A stretch of DNA of 64,000 nt. Origin: Chitinophaga skermanii. GTDB lineage: Bacteria > Bacteroidota > Bacteroidia > Chitinophagales > Chitinophagaceae. The position numbers and the translations under genes were made by a program. The DNA is taken from the NCBI RefSeq assembly GCF_003259335.1, contig NZ_QLLL01000002.1, positions 1-64,000 of the forward strand, written 5' to 3'. Positions within the stretch are counted from its first letter, which is position 1, and each line of letters starts with the position of its first letter. Shown here piece after piece: positions 28,449 to 35,764 of this stretch. Under the pieces are notes generated by a model. That model did not search any database, was not told the DNA's origin, and saw only the letters and a program-made list of their open reading frames with translations.

Positions 28449-29507
28449 ATGAAAACATTCCTCACCTCGCTATGCATTTTGTTTGTGCTTCAAACATCGG
28501 CTCAACAAAAAATAGAAATCCTATTTGTGGGTGCTGCACACGTTAATCCGCCCGCCCCTGCATATTACAATAAGCTTGTAACCAAAATTGCTACGTTTAA
28601 ACCGGCCATGGTATTTGGCGAATTCCTCTCTCCTGCCGACCTTTCTAAATTATCTGCTGGCAATTATGGTTACGACCGCGACCTTCCAAGAATACAATAT
28701 ATAGCCGCCCGCAACCCTACACCGGTTATTACATCGGCTGCACAGGCGAAAAAGTACCATGATATGTTGCAAGCAGATCCTACAAAGCACATGCTTCGTT
28801 CCGACCTGGCTGTTTATTACTTATTACAAGGTGATTTTGCCAATGGTATGTACCAAGTATTCCGTTTGTATACAGTTGATTCGACTTCCCTTACTACAGC
28901 AGAAAAGGCTTATATAGCCAAATGTTTTGGCGAACGTAGCGAGGTGGTACGTAAAGGATTGTTGGAGAAGAAAAGTGAATACTACAATGTTTTCTACCCC
29001 TTAATACAAACCACGAACCTAAATTATATGCATGCCATGGATTGTCAAACCAACGATGGTACATGGGCGAAAGCTTGGCGTAAAATGGATAGTGCCTTCC
29101 AAGTGCTTCAACAAAAAGCCAAAGCAGATACGAGTTCTGCTGAAGCGCATACATTAGCACTTATCGACAAATACATGTCGTACACCGAAGCCGAAGGACA
29201 ACAATTTGCCACGCAGCCTTATGAAAGCATGAATACCGATCGTTATAAAACTTTAGACGCTGCCATGAACTTCTACGGAGGGCAAGCATTCTTGGGATTC
29301 CCTGGTTACCCTACACAAGAATTAAAAGCTATGACGATTCCATGGATAGCTAGAAATGAAGGCATGTGTACTAACATTTTACAACAAGCACGAGCAGCGA
29401 AAGCCGGCAGGATTGTAATAGCTGTTGGCGCTTCTCATGTAAAAATAATGGAAGAGATGTTGCAACGCGAGCCGGGTGTAAAACTGGTGAATTTGAATGA
29501 CCTATAA
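28449..29507 (+). CDS. DUF5694 secreted protein
   Basis: 352 residues from the ATG at 28449, which starts the signal peptide FLTSLCILFVLQTSAQ; the upstream in-frame extension is not signal-like. The start IEILFVGAAHVNPP and end RIVIAVGASHVKIMEEMLQREPGVKLVNL are the two conserved ends of DUF5694, a family distantly related in layout to TraB/GumN proteins (GxxH motifs at both ends). Possible metal-binding hydrolase; activity unknown. Single gene. Confidence 0.75.
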   Translation: MKTFLTSLCILFVLQTSAQQKIEILFVGAAHVNPPAPAYYNKLVTKIATFKPAMVFGEFLSPADLSKLSAGNYGYDRDLPRIQYIAARNPTPVITSAAQAKKYHDMLQADPTKHMLRSDLAVYYLLQGDFANGMYQVFRLYTVDSTSLTTAEKAYIAKCFGERSEVVRKGLLEKKSEYYNVFYPLIQTTNLNYMHAMDCQTNDGTWAKAWRKMDSAFQVLQQKAKADTSSAEAHTLALIDKYMSYTEAEGQQFATQPYESMNTDRYKTLDAAMNFYGGQAFLGFPGYPTQELKAMTIPWIARNEGMCTNILQQARAAKAGRIVIAVGASHVKIMEEMLQREPGVKLVNLNDL

Positions 29508-29516
29508 AGAACGATG

Positions 29517-29554
29517 CTTACCCCGGTTGTATGAACGATTGGGGTAAGTATTTC
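29517..29554 (+). terminator. Probable terminator after the DUF5694 gene
   Basis: Stem CTTACCCC (29517-29524) / GGGGTAAG (29541-29548), 16-base loop, then TATTTCATT. Confidence 0.5.
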
Positions 29555-29592
29555 ATTGCCAAGTATTTCGTAGCTTTAAAATAAAAAGAGAC

Positions 29593-30048
29593 ATGGATCG
29601 CCTACAAATTATTCGAAGCTTCATTGGCAAAACATTTACCGCATCGCCCTCTCCTTTCATGCAATGGTTGGCTCCAACAGTAATAGCCGCAGAAGAGGGA
29701 AAATTAACCTTTCAATATACCATTAGAAAAGAATGGTTGAACCCAATTGGCAACTTGCACGGCGGTGTAATGGCGGCTATAATGGATGATATTATTGGCG
29801 CTACTGTTTTTACTTTGACTGAACAGAATTTTTATACGACGATCAACAACGTGATCGATTATTTTGCACCAGCCAAAGAAGGGGACGCTATTATAGCAGA
29901 AACTTTGGTGATTAAAAAGGGTAAGCAATTTGTGAATGTACAATGCGAAACTTGGAATGCCGATCGTTCGAGAATGTTAGCACGCGGAACGAGCAACTTA
30001 TTTTTAACAGGCGTTGCTGCGCAAACTTACAAGTCACCTACCACATAA
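29593..30048 (+). CDS. PaaI-like hotdog thioesterase
   Basis: 151 residues, cytosolic. Single hotdog domain with the signature NLHGGVMAAIMDDIIGATVFTL, where the HGG loop and the following Asp form the active site of PaaI/YdiI-type acyl-CoA thioesterases. Substrate unknown. It lies just upstream of the peptide array but shows no link to it. Confidence 0.85.
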   Translation: MDRLQIIRSFIGKTFTASPSPFMQWLAPTVIAAEEGKLTFQYTIRKEWLNPIGNLHGGVMAAIMDDIIGATVFTLTEQNFYTTINNVIDYFAPAKEGDAIIAETLVIKKGKQFVNVQCETWNADRSRMLARGTSNLFLTGVAAQTYKSPTT

Positions 30049-30213
30049 TTTCCGAAAGTCTATAAATAATCTCCATACTGCAATCATACGGCAGCAATTG
30101 CGTTTATCTTTATTTTTATTAGTGGTTGTTTTGAACCCAGTTTAAATATTCCTGTTACGCAAACTATTCCTCACACTATGCATTGTAACCCATGCATAGC
30201 AAATGATTGTTGT

Positions 30214-30411
30214 ATGAATTTATCGAATCCATTTGGTAATCCGCTTTCCCGTTCCCATATGCAGACCCTTTCTGGCGGGGCAACACATGTAAAACCTCCG
30301 TGTGGTTACGTGGTTGAAGAGTGTGAACAATGTTCAACAAACTGCATGTGTTTATGGCATTCTACCGGTGTTTTATATTGTGAAAGATACCAAGGTGGCG
30401 GCGTCGATTGA
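30214..30411 (+). CDS. GG-leader Cys-rich peptide 1 (divergent member)
   Basis: 65 residues from the ATG at 30214 (an in-frame ATG at 30178 would add 12 residues). The leader is longer than in the others: MNLSNPFGNPLSRSHMQTLSGG. The core has Cys30, 37, 40, 44, 46 and 56, i.e. C-x6-C-x2-C-x3-C-x-C-x9-C, but lacks the CP pair found in most members and carries a GGGVD tail. It is separated from the rest by its own terminator, so it may be expressed independently. Confidence 0.75.
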   Translation: MNLSNPFGNPLSRSHMQTLSGGATHVKPPCGYVVEECEQCSTNCMCLWHSTGVLYCERYQGGGVD

Positions 30412-30420
30412 AAATAATTG

Positions 30421-30460
30421 ATCCCTTCCAGCATCCAGGCTGGAAGGGATTTTCTTTTTA
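30421..30460 (+). terminator. Terminator between peptide 1 and peptide 2
   Basis: Perfect 11-base stem ATCCCTTCCAG (30421-30431) / CTGGAAGGGAT (30440-30450), loop of eight, then TTTCTTTTTATT. A strong intrinsic terminator inside the array. Confidence 0.85.
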
Positions 30461-30502
30461 TTGCTTTCCTGTATTCTTAACACAACAAATCATCTAAACA
30501 AG

Positions 30503-30682
30503 ATGCAACATTTACTTTTCGGTAAGCGATTAGATAGGCGTGCTATGTGCCTATTACAAGGTGGTATGTCCAGCGAATCATTGCCTTGCGGTTTCTATGT
30601 AGATGACTGCGTAACGGAATGCACGATTGTTCGTTGTTACTGTGAATTGGCGGCTGGTGGTTACTACTGTGCTAATCGCTAA
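30503..30682 (+). CDS. GG-leader Cys-rich peptide 2
   Basis: 59 residues. Leader ends LLQGG and carries an extra Cys16. Core Cys at 29, 36, 40, 45, 47 and 56 (C-x6-C-x3-C-x4-C-x-C-x8-C). The usual CP is replaced by CT. Start chosen by alignment with the family; the frame is open upstream without family similarity. Confidence 0.8.
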   Translation: MQHLLFGKRLDRRAMCLLQGGMSSESLPCGFYVDDCVTECTIVRCYCELAAGGYYCANR

Positions 30683-30716
30683 TTGGGATAATTATTCACC
30701 TTCAATAAATAACCTC

Positions 30717-30893
30717 ATGCAATTGGGAAAATTACTTGACAGAACTGCTTTGAAACAACTTTTCGGCGGGCAGCTTACAGGCAAACCTTGTGAGATGGCT
30801 GTTGTTTGGGATTGTGCACAATGTCCTCCTGAATGTACTTGCGATGACGATGATAGCGCTGATGCGTCTTATCTCTGTTATGCTCGACTATAG
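30717..30893 (+). CDS. GG-leader Cys-rich peptide 3
   Basis: 58 residues: leader MQLGKLLDRTALKQLFGG, core with Cys25, 33, 36, 40, 42 and 54. It contains the family phrase VWDCAQCPPECTC. The loop before the last Cys is the longest and most acidic of the set (DDDDSADAS). Confidence 0.85.
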   Translation: MQLGKLLDRTALKQLFGGQLTGKPCEMAVVWDCAQCPPECTCDDDDSADASYLCYARL

Positions 30894-30931
30894 TAGTATT
30901 TCTTATTTCATCACATTAAAAACAAACTATC

Positions 30932-31096
30932 ATGCAATTAGGTAATGCTTTGAGCAGATTACAAATGAGGTCGATCCTAGGTGGTGACCAGAAAGCGGCA
31001 TTTTGCGCAGCACAAATCGTAATGGATTGCGGCGAATGTCCAAGTTCATGTAAATGCGACGATTCTTGGGGTATTGAATGGGTATGTTATTCTTGA
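30932..31096 (+). CDS. GG-leader Cys-rich peptide 4
   Basis: 54 residues: leader MQLGNALSRLQMRSILGG; Cys25, 33, 36, 40, 42, 52. The core phrase is MDCGECPSSCKC. The start is preceded by AAAACAAACTATC, a stretch repeated before peptide 6 and, in altered form, before others. Confidence 0.88.
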   Translation: MQLGNALSRLQMRSILGGDQKAAFCAAQIVMDCGECPSSCKCDDSWGIEWVCYS

Positions 31097-31255
31097 TAAC
31101 AACTCGTATAAGATTTATTAAACAATAGCGAGTTGATGGGTAACAAACGTTCTCGCTGGTATTTAATAGAATGGAATACCCGTTTTGTATTTGTATATAT
31201 ATGAACGGTGTATTCCTATATCAAATCTACACCTGGGTAAATTCCTTTTACAAAC

Positions 31256-31420
31256 ATGCCAATAGGTACAGCCTTAAATAGGCAACAAATGCAGCGACTT
31301 TTCGGTGGTGATGTACAAACAGCACGTTGTGCTGCGCGGTTTGTAAGTAATTGTGACTTACAATGCCCTGCAAGTTGCTTGTGTATTGAAACAAGTACAG
31401 ATGAGTTCTATTGTTTCTAA
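31256..31420 (+). CDS. GG-leader Cys-rich peptide 5
   Basis: 54 residues: leader MPIGTALNRQQMQRLFGG; Cys25, 33, 37, 41, 43, 53. Core phrase NCDLQCPASCLC. It follows a 159-base gap that may hold a promoter (an AT-rich TTTTGTATTTG stretch around 31183-31193) but no decayed family member. Confidence 0.85.
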   Translation: MPIGTALNRQQMQRLFGGDVQTARCAARFVSNCDLQCPASCLCIETSTDEFYCF

Positions 31421-31451
31421 AAATATTTCAACACGATTAAAACAAACTATT

Positions 31452-31616
31452 ATGCAATTCGGTAAAACTTTGAACAGAACCCAAATGCGCCAAATAACAG
31501 GTGGTATGTTTATGCCTCCATTATGTGCCATGAGCTTAGTATGGGATTGTACACAATGCCCTAGCCATTGTATTTGCGAAGAATACAGCCCAGGAGAATT
31601 CTTGTGCTATTCTTGA
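31452..31616 (+). CDS. GG-leader Cys-rich peptide 6
   Basis: 54 residues: leader MQFGKTLNRTQMRQITGG; Cys25, 33, 36, 40, 42, 52. Core phrase VWDCTQCPSHCIC. It is close to the family consensus throughout and makes a good reference member. Confidence 0.88.
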   Translation: MQFGKTLNRTQMRQITGGMFMPPLCAMSLVWDCTQCPSHCICEEYSPGEFLCYS

Positions 31617-31642
31617 TTTAAAACCCATATTACACATCATTC

Positions 31643-31816
31643 ATGATTCTTGGTACATCATTAAGCAGGCAGCATATGCAACAAATTGCCGGCGGCAGGC
31701 ATCTATCGCAAAGTATTTGTACGAACACGATACTACCCGACTGCACGCTCATTTGCCCCATTGGTTGTTACTGTTACTTTACAGAAAACCCGGGTATGTT
31801 GCTATGCGGCGACTAA
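31643..31816 (+). CDS. GG-leader Cys-rich peptide 7
   Basis: 57 residues: leader MILGTSLSRQHMQQIAGG; Cys26, 34, 38, 42, 44, 55. Core phrase PDCTLICPIGCYCY. The fourth and fifth Cys keep the C-x-C spacing seen in every member. Confidence 0.85.
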   Translation: MILGTSLSRQHMQQIAGGRHLSQSICTNTILPDCTLICPIGCYCYFTENPGMLLCGD

Positions 31817-31850
31817 TTCATCATTATTAATAGTATAAAAAACTACAGCT

Positions 31851-32006
31851 ATGCAATTTGGTTCAGCTTTAAATAGACTTCAAATGCGCGCTATTAGTGG
31901 CGGCTTAAGAGAAACTGCTATTCTCTGCAATTTCTTCATTATCGATAGTTGCGAACGTGAATGTCCGCCTAAGTGTAAATGTGACGGTTTCATTTGTTTT
32001 AACTAG
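31851..32006 (+). CDS. GG-leader Cys-rich peptide 8
   Basis: 51 residues: leader MQFGSALNRLQMRAISGG; Cys26, 34, 38, 42, 44, 49. The last loop is short (four residues), a feature shared with peptides 10 and 11. Core phrase SCERECPPKCKC. Confidence 0.85.
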   Translation: MQFGSALNRLQMRAISGGLRETAILCNFFIIDSCERECPPKCKCDGFICFN

Positions 32007-32011
32007 TTCAT

Positions 32012-32185
32012 ATGAAACTAGGAAATACATTAACCAGGCAGGCAATGTATTGCATTGCAGGAGGTATACGTAGAGAAATGCGTATTTGTCCAAATACCCT
32101 TCTTCCCTACTGTTCCCCGGACTGCCCTGCACATTGTACGTGTTATTTGATAGAAATTGAAGGTTATTACTTGTGTGCAGATTGA
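32012..32185 (+). CDS. GG-leader Cys-rich peptide 9
   Basis: 57 residues: leader MKLGNTLTRQAMYCIAGG with an extra Cys14; core Cys26, 34, 38, 42, 44, 55. It begins five bases after the stop of peptide 8, the tightest spacing in the array. Confidence 0.85.
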   Translation: MKLGNTLTRQAMYCIAGGIRREMRICPNTLLPYCSPDCPAHCTCYLIEIEGYYLCAD

Positions 32186-32200
32186 AACAATTAGCACAAT

Positions 32201-32236
32201 ATACAATTAGGTAGTATTTAAAGTAGGCATGATTAG
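32201..32236 (+). pseudogene. Decayed leader of a lost array member
   Basis: ATA CAA TTA GGT AGT ATT TAA reads as (I)QLGSI-stop, followed in frame by SRHD-stop. This matches the start of the family leader (MQLGxxLSRxQ) with the ATG changed to ATA and two stops. No matching Cys core is recognisable in the remaining 120 bases of this gap, so only the leader remnant can be supported. Confidence 0.45.
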
Positions 32237-32355
32237 AAGATGGATTACACACTTTCCGTGGTAGTTTATCTCCATCAACTGCTTATTGGATGTAATACCA
32301 ATTGGATAGATGGCATTGCCACAAGTTTCCTCCCAACAATTAAAACCAAAACATC

Positions 32356-32511
32356 ATGCAATTCGGTCTTACGTTAAATAGGGCACAAATGCGTGCTATT
32401 GCCGGTGGCTATAGCGATGGCTACATTCGTTGTTTAAGAACATTGGTGGATGATTGTGCAACACAATGTCCAGCGGAATGTAAATGCGTCAATTTTGTTT
32501 GTTTTTCATAA
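32356..32511 (+). CDS. GG-leader Cys-rich peptide 10
   Basis: 51 residues: leader MQFGLTLNRAQMRAIAGG; Cys26, 34, 38, 42, 44, 49 (short last loop). Core phrase DDCATQCPAECKC, ending VCFS as in peptide 11, which suggests a recent duplication of these two. Confidence 0.87.
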   Translation: MQFGLTLNRAQMRAIAGGYSDGYIRCLRTLVDDCATQCPAECKCVNFVCFS

Positions 32512-32539
32512 TCAATTTTTCATCCAAAAAAACTATATC

Positions 32540-32695
32540 ATGCAATTAGGAACATCACTTAACAGGGTTCAAATGGGTAGCATTAATGGCGGTTTGAACC
32601 AGAAAGCAATTATTTGCCAGTATACGCTGGTTTGGGATTGTGAAACACAATGTCCTAGAGAGTGCCAGTGTGTTGATTACGTTTGTTTTTCTTAA
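32540..32695 (+). CDS. GG-leader Cys-rich peptide 11
   Basis: 51 residues: leader MQLGTSLNRVQMGSINGG; Cys26, 34, 38, 42, 44, 49. Core phrase VWDCETQCPRECQC, end VCFS. The A-rich leader before its ATG (AAAAAAACTATATC) repeats that of peptides 4 and 6. Confidence 0.87.
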   Translation: MQLGTSLNRVQMGSINGGLNQKAIICQYTLVWDCETQCPRECQCVDYVCFS

Positions 32696-32716
32696 ACCCA
32701 TAAATCCCATAATACC

Positions 32717-32878
32717 ATGATCGGTCAACAACTTGGTAGAGCGCAACTGCGCAACATCACTTGTGGTGTTATCAAACGTTCGTCGTCTTGTATAGAAATG
32801 ATCACGATGGACTGTGCACAATGCCCAGCCTGTGATTGCTCTCCATATAGTGGAGAATGGTTTATTTGTTTACGTTAA
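32717..32878 (+). CDS. Cys-rich peptide 12 (CG-leader variant)
   Basis: 53 residues: leader MIGQQLGRAQLRNITCG, in which the first Gly of the GG pair is Cys16. Core Cys25, 33, 36, 39, 41, 51, with a shortened third loop (CPACDC). With peptide 13 it forms a distinct subfamily sharing the MIGxQLGRAQ start and EMIT before the second Cys. Confidence 0.83.
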   Translation: MIGQQLGRAQLRNITCGVIKRSSSCIEMITMDCAQCPACDCSPYSGEWFICLR

Positions 32879-32994
32879 CCGGTTGAGCCGGTATTACTGT
32901 ATCTATAAAGGTTTGTACTGAATGCTTGATGGGTTGTTTTTACAGGTACCGCTATCGATAACGTATACAATTACGAATACTAAACCCAATTAAA

Positions 32995-33159
32995 ATGATT
33001 GGTCATCAACTTGGCAGAGCGCAAATGCGGCATATAGCATGCGGTACATCTATGCGGTCTTCAGCATGTTCAGAAATGATCACGAAAGATTGCAATGAGT
33101 GCCCTGTGGATTGTAATTGTTCGCATTTTGCGAATGCATGGTTTATCTGTTACATTTAA
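32995..33159 (+). CDS. Cys-rich peptide 13 (CG-leader variant)
   Basis: 54 residues: leader MIGHQLGRAQMRHIACG with Cys16-Gly17 in place of Gly-Gly. Core Cys25, 33, 36, 40, 42, 52; core phrase KDCNECPVDCNC. Pair of peptide 12. Confidence 0.83.
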   Translation: MIGHQLGRAQMRHIACGTSMRSSACSEMITKDCNECPVDCNCSHFANAWFICYI

Positions 33160-33169
33160 AATTGAATGT

Positions 33170-33334
33170 ATGGTAGTTGGTCAAATACTTAACAGGCAAC
33201 AATTACAACAAATAAATGGTGGCTTAGCCTCTATTGATCTTTGTTGGGATGGGTATGTACTCGATTGCGTGCAATGCCCGCGTGATTGTGCTTGTGATTT
33301 TTTATGGGAAGGTGAATACCATTGTCATCCCTAA
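33170..33334 (+). CDS. GG-leader Cys-rich peptide 14
   Basis: 54 residues: leader MVVGQILNRQQLQQINGG; Cys25, 33, 36, 40, 42, 52. Core phrase LDCVQCPRDCACD. The start lies ten bases after the stop of peptide 13. Confidence 0.85.
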   Translation: MVVGQILNRQQLQQINGGLASIDLCWDGYVLDCVQCPRDCACDFLWEGEYHCHP

Positions 33335-33373
33335 CAGGTTGTCTTTCTTTTTTTCACTTATAAATCAATAAAC

Positions 33374-33535
33374 ATGTTAGGAAAAACGCTGAACAGAATC
33401 CAGATGCGTTCAATCGCAGGCGGCAATGGCTTACGTCCATATTGCGACGAAGAAGTACTCAACTGCGCAACACAATGTCATAGACTTTGTGTTTGTATGC
33501 CATTATCAGAAACATTCTGGTGTTCTACTTACTAA
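33374..33535 (+). CDS. GG-leader Cys-rich peptide 15
   Basis: 53 residues: leader MLGKTLNRIQMRSIAGG (one residue shorter than most); Cys24, 31, 35, 39, 41, 50. CH replaces CP in the core phrase NCATQCHRLCVC. It shares the MLGK start with peptides 16 and 17. Confidence 0.85.
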   Translation: MLGKTLNRIQMRSIAGGNGLRPYCDEEVLNCATQCHRLCVCMPLSETFWCSTY

Positions 33536-33599
33536 GCAGCAGATGAACCCGTGCAAACGGTTTCTTTCCTTGTCATTTCTCAACCAAAATATATCCATT

Positions 33600-33770
33600 A
33601 TGTTAGGAAAAACACTGAACAGAACCCAATTAAGAAGTATTGCAGGGGGAACTCATTTCGACGCATTCGCATGTAATAAAAGCGTGCGTAATTGCGCTGC
33701 ATTTTGTCCACAAACTTGTTCTTGCGATCAAATGACCGATTTAGACTTTTACTGTGGCTACATTTTGTAA
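33600..33770 (+). CDS. GG-leader Cys-rich peptide 16
   Basis: 56 residues: leader MLGKTLNRTQLRSIAGG; Cys25, 32, 36, 40, 42, 52. Core phrase NCAAFCPQTCSCD. A terminator follows seven bases after its stop. Confidence 0.86.
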   Translation: MLGKTLNRTQLRSIAGGTHFDAFACNKSVRNCAAFCPQTCSCDQMTDLDFYCGYIL

Positions 33771-33776
33771 AACACG

Positions 33777-33812
33777 TGCTGCACATATTTGTGTGCAGCA
33801 TTTTTCTTTTTT
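33777..33812 (+). terminator. Terminator between peptides 16 and 17
   Basis: Perfect nine-base stem TGCTGCACA (33777-33785) / TGTGCAGCA (33792-33800), six-base loop, then TTTTTCTTTTTT. Confidence 0.85.
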
Positions 33813-33830
33813 CAATCTAAAATCTAAAAC

Positions 33831-34004
33831 ATGTTAGGAAAATCTTTGCAAAGATTCCAATTACTCGGTATTAACGGTGGAAGATCGTTCGAGCAAAAAA
33901 TTTGTGCTAGTTTACCAACATTAATGTTGGACTGTACTGCATGTGATGCTCCGTGCACTTGTTACTTATTAGATCCGCCGGATCTTTTCGTTTGTTCGAA
34001 ATAA
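33831..34004 (+). CDS. GG-leader Cys-rich peptide 17
   Basis: 57 residues: leader MLGKSLQRFQLLGINGG; Cys25, 35, 38, 42, 44, 55. The first loop is the longest in the family (nine residues), and the CP is replaced by CD. Last member; it lies between two terminators, so it needs its own promoter or read-through. Confidence 0.83.
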   Translation: MLGKSLQRFQLLGINGGRSFEQKICASLPTLMLDCTACDAPCTCYLLDPPDLFVCSK

Positions 34005-34036
34005 AAAAAAGTCCCTCAAACGAGGGACTTTTTTTT
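34003..34036. terminator. Bidirectional terminator between peptide 17 and the VKOR gene
   Basis: Poly-A, stem AAGTCCCTC / GAGGGACTT with loop AAAC, poly-T. The symmetry allows termination of both converging transcripts. Confidence 0.9.
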
Positions 34037-34043
34037 GCTTTGG

Positions 34044-35642
34044 TTAAGCATTATTACGGGAGGTAAACTCTTCTACTTCTTGGAGATTGGGTATTAAACC
34101 AATTAGATCTTTTAGTTGGTATTTACGAGGGAATTCACGGCCATTAATATAAATAGTGGGCGTTCCTTTCACCCCTACATATTCCATCCAGCGATTAAAC
34201 TGTTGACGTAAAGGTGCTACATCATCTTCGTTATTGGTAGACCATTTCGCCAGGAACTTCTCCAAGTTCATATGTAGGAACCAATCATGAATCATAGCAG
34301 CACGTTCATCGGACGTTGCCAGCGTGTAAGCCTTCCTTAAGATGTGCGTAAGGGCGAGGGCTCTACGTTCGTTGGGATCGGTTGTACTACTGGAGAAGCG
34401 TACTTTGATATTAATATCGTTTTTATATTGATGATACAGTTGATCGAGTGTTTCGTGGGCACCGGCACATGGTCCGCAATATGGGTTACAAGCTACGGTG
34501 ATTTGGATTTTTGCTTCCGGGTTACCGAATTGGAATTCATTATTCCAAGTACGCGTATCAGCCTCCGCCGATTGCTGCCATAAATGCGTGAACACACCTG
34601 CATCTTTTTTCCATTTCAATAGTTCGATCGCACTTTCTGCTTGTTCCCGTAAGTACTTCGCAATCGATTTAACAGGCAACAAAATAGCACATACTACCGC
34701 TTGTACCCCGAAGAAGATACCCAAGGCAATTGGATCGATACTGTTAATGAAAGTAGGTAAATAGATGAGCGATACGGCGAATTGCAGCGTAAGTACACCT
34801 ACTATACCTAGGCAGAGCGCACACCAGCTTTTCACCTTGTATTTCTGCATATACACACTTGCGACTGCTACTAGTACCATGGGCAATGCGAGCACTTGTA
34901 TGGCGTTGATGAGTGCTGGGAACCTCACGGAGAACAGCAGGAATAGCAATTGTGTGCTGAAAAAGGCGAAGGAGAAATCCGCTAAGCTAATTCCCCAAAT
35001 ACCTTTGGCGTACTTGCTTCGTAGGATGGCATCACAACCGGAATGACTCACCGCATTGCATACCTCCTTTACAACTTTGATTTTAACACCTAGCTCCGTT
35101 GCCAAAGTGGCGGCGCTGAACATAAAACCAGCTACAATTAAAATACTCCAAGAGATGAGCCAGATATTGAGTTGCGACCAAAATAACAGGGTCAATAAAC
35201 CCAATAGCCCCACTACGCCGGCAGCTAATAAAGTGCGCAGGAACGAGTCTTGCTGTACTAGGCGGTTATTGCCTTCGAATTCCCAATTGGCTTGTTCGCC
35301 GGGGAATAGCACAACGCCCGTCCAACTGTTCTTAAGCATCTCGTTTTGATCCCAATCCGCTACGTTGTTGACTTGTACAAGATAATCGCGTTGCGAATCT
35401 TCTTCCCGAACATGTGCGAGTAATGGGTACGTGAACTTAGGAATGTACTGGCGCTCGCTCTCTAAAGCGTAATATTGCATGCCGCCCATGTCGAGGAAAT
35501 CGACCAATGAGATTAACGATGGGTAATGTGGGTGCGTCTGTAACTCTTGCGCGATAAAGGATTTGTTTACAGGGATTCCCATTTTGCGCATCCAATTGTA
35601 AGCAGTGTCTTCAAAGACAGGAATAGTTTGTCTACTTTTCAT
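34044..35642 (-). CDS. C39-like / VKOR / thioredoxin fusion membrane protein (peptide oxidase candidate)
   Basis: 532 residues from the ATG at 35642 (the frame extends 15 codons further). N-terminus about 1-125 resembles a C39 peptidase domain (HPHYPSLISLVDFLD ... LLAHVREEDSQRDYLVQVNN) but has no Cys at all, and Tyr stands where the catalytic His would be, so it should bind rather than cut. Next come membrane helices forming a VKOR domain with loop pair Cys195/Cys203 and active-site CALC (274-277). The C-terminal domain (about 365-532) is thioredoxin/DsbA-like with CGPC (389-392) and a cis-Pro in KGTPTIYING. VKOR proteins pass electrons from thioredoxin-fold partners to quinone, thereby making disulfides. 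It converges on the Cys-rich peptide array and diverges from the ABC exporter; I infer that it oxidises the peptides. Confidence 0.88.
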   Translation of the reverse strand: MKSRQTIPVFEDTAYNWMRKMGIPVNKSFIAQELQTHPHYPSLISLVDFLDMGGMQYYALESERQYIPKFTYPLLAHVREEDSQRDYLVQVNNVADWDQNEMLKNSWTGVVLFPGEQANWEFEGNNRLVQQDSFLRTLLAAGVVGLLGLLTLLFWSQLNIWLISWSILIVAGFMFSAATLATELGVKIKVVKEVCNAVSHSGCDAILRSKYAKGIWGISLADFSFAFFSTQLLFLLFSVRFPALINAIQVLALPMVLVAVASVYMQKYKVKSWCALCLGIVGVLTLQFAVSLIYLPTFINSIDPIALGIFFGVQAVVCAILLPVKSIAKYLREQAESAIELLKWKKDAGVFTHLWQQSAEADTRTWNNEFQFGNPEAKIQITVACNPYCGPCAGAHETLDQLYHQYKNDINIKVRFSSSTTDPNERRALALTHILRKAYTLATSDERAAMIHDWFLHMNLEKFLAKWSTNNEDDVAPLRQQFNRWMEYVGVKGTPTIYINGREFPRKYQLKDLIGLIPNLQEVEEFTSRNNA

Positions 35643-35764
35643 TATAGCGGGTTTGGATGAATGAATATCTATAAAGCTAATACGCAATAACGCGGTATTC
35701 TTGCAGTGATGGAACCTACCTTACATATTTGTTGACCTGACTAATATTTGTTTATATTCATTGT
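35643..35764. promoter_or_regulatory. Divergent control region between the VKOR fusion and the ABC exporter
   Basis: A 122-base region must hold both promoters. TTTG at 35728-35731 is visible on the plus strand, but no exact TAnnTTTG follows at the right distance. AATATTTG lies near 35743. No ATTCGA repeat is present here. Assignment of exact boxes is not possible by eye. Confidence 0.35.

Noticed and set aside
31097..31255. Another decayed peptide gene in the gap before peptide 5
   Set aside because: No leader or Cys pattern could be read in any frame; only weak hairpins and AT-rich promoter-like sequence.
30214..34004. Lanthipeptide or graspetide precursor cluster
   Set aside because: No LanB/LanC/LanM, ATP-grasp, radical SAM or YcaO gene is present in the window; the fixed Cys pattern with VKOR suits disulfides better.
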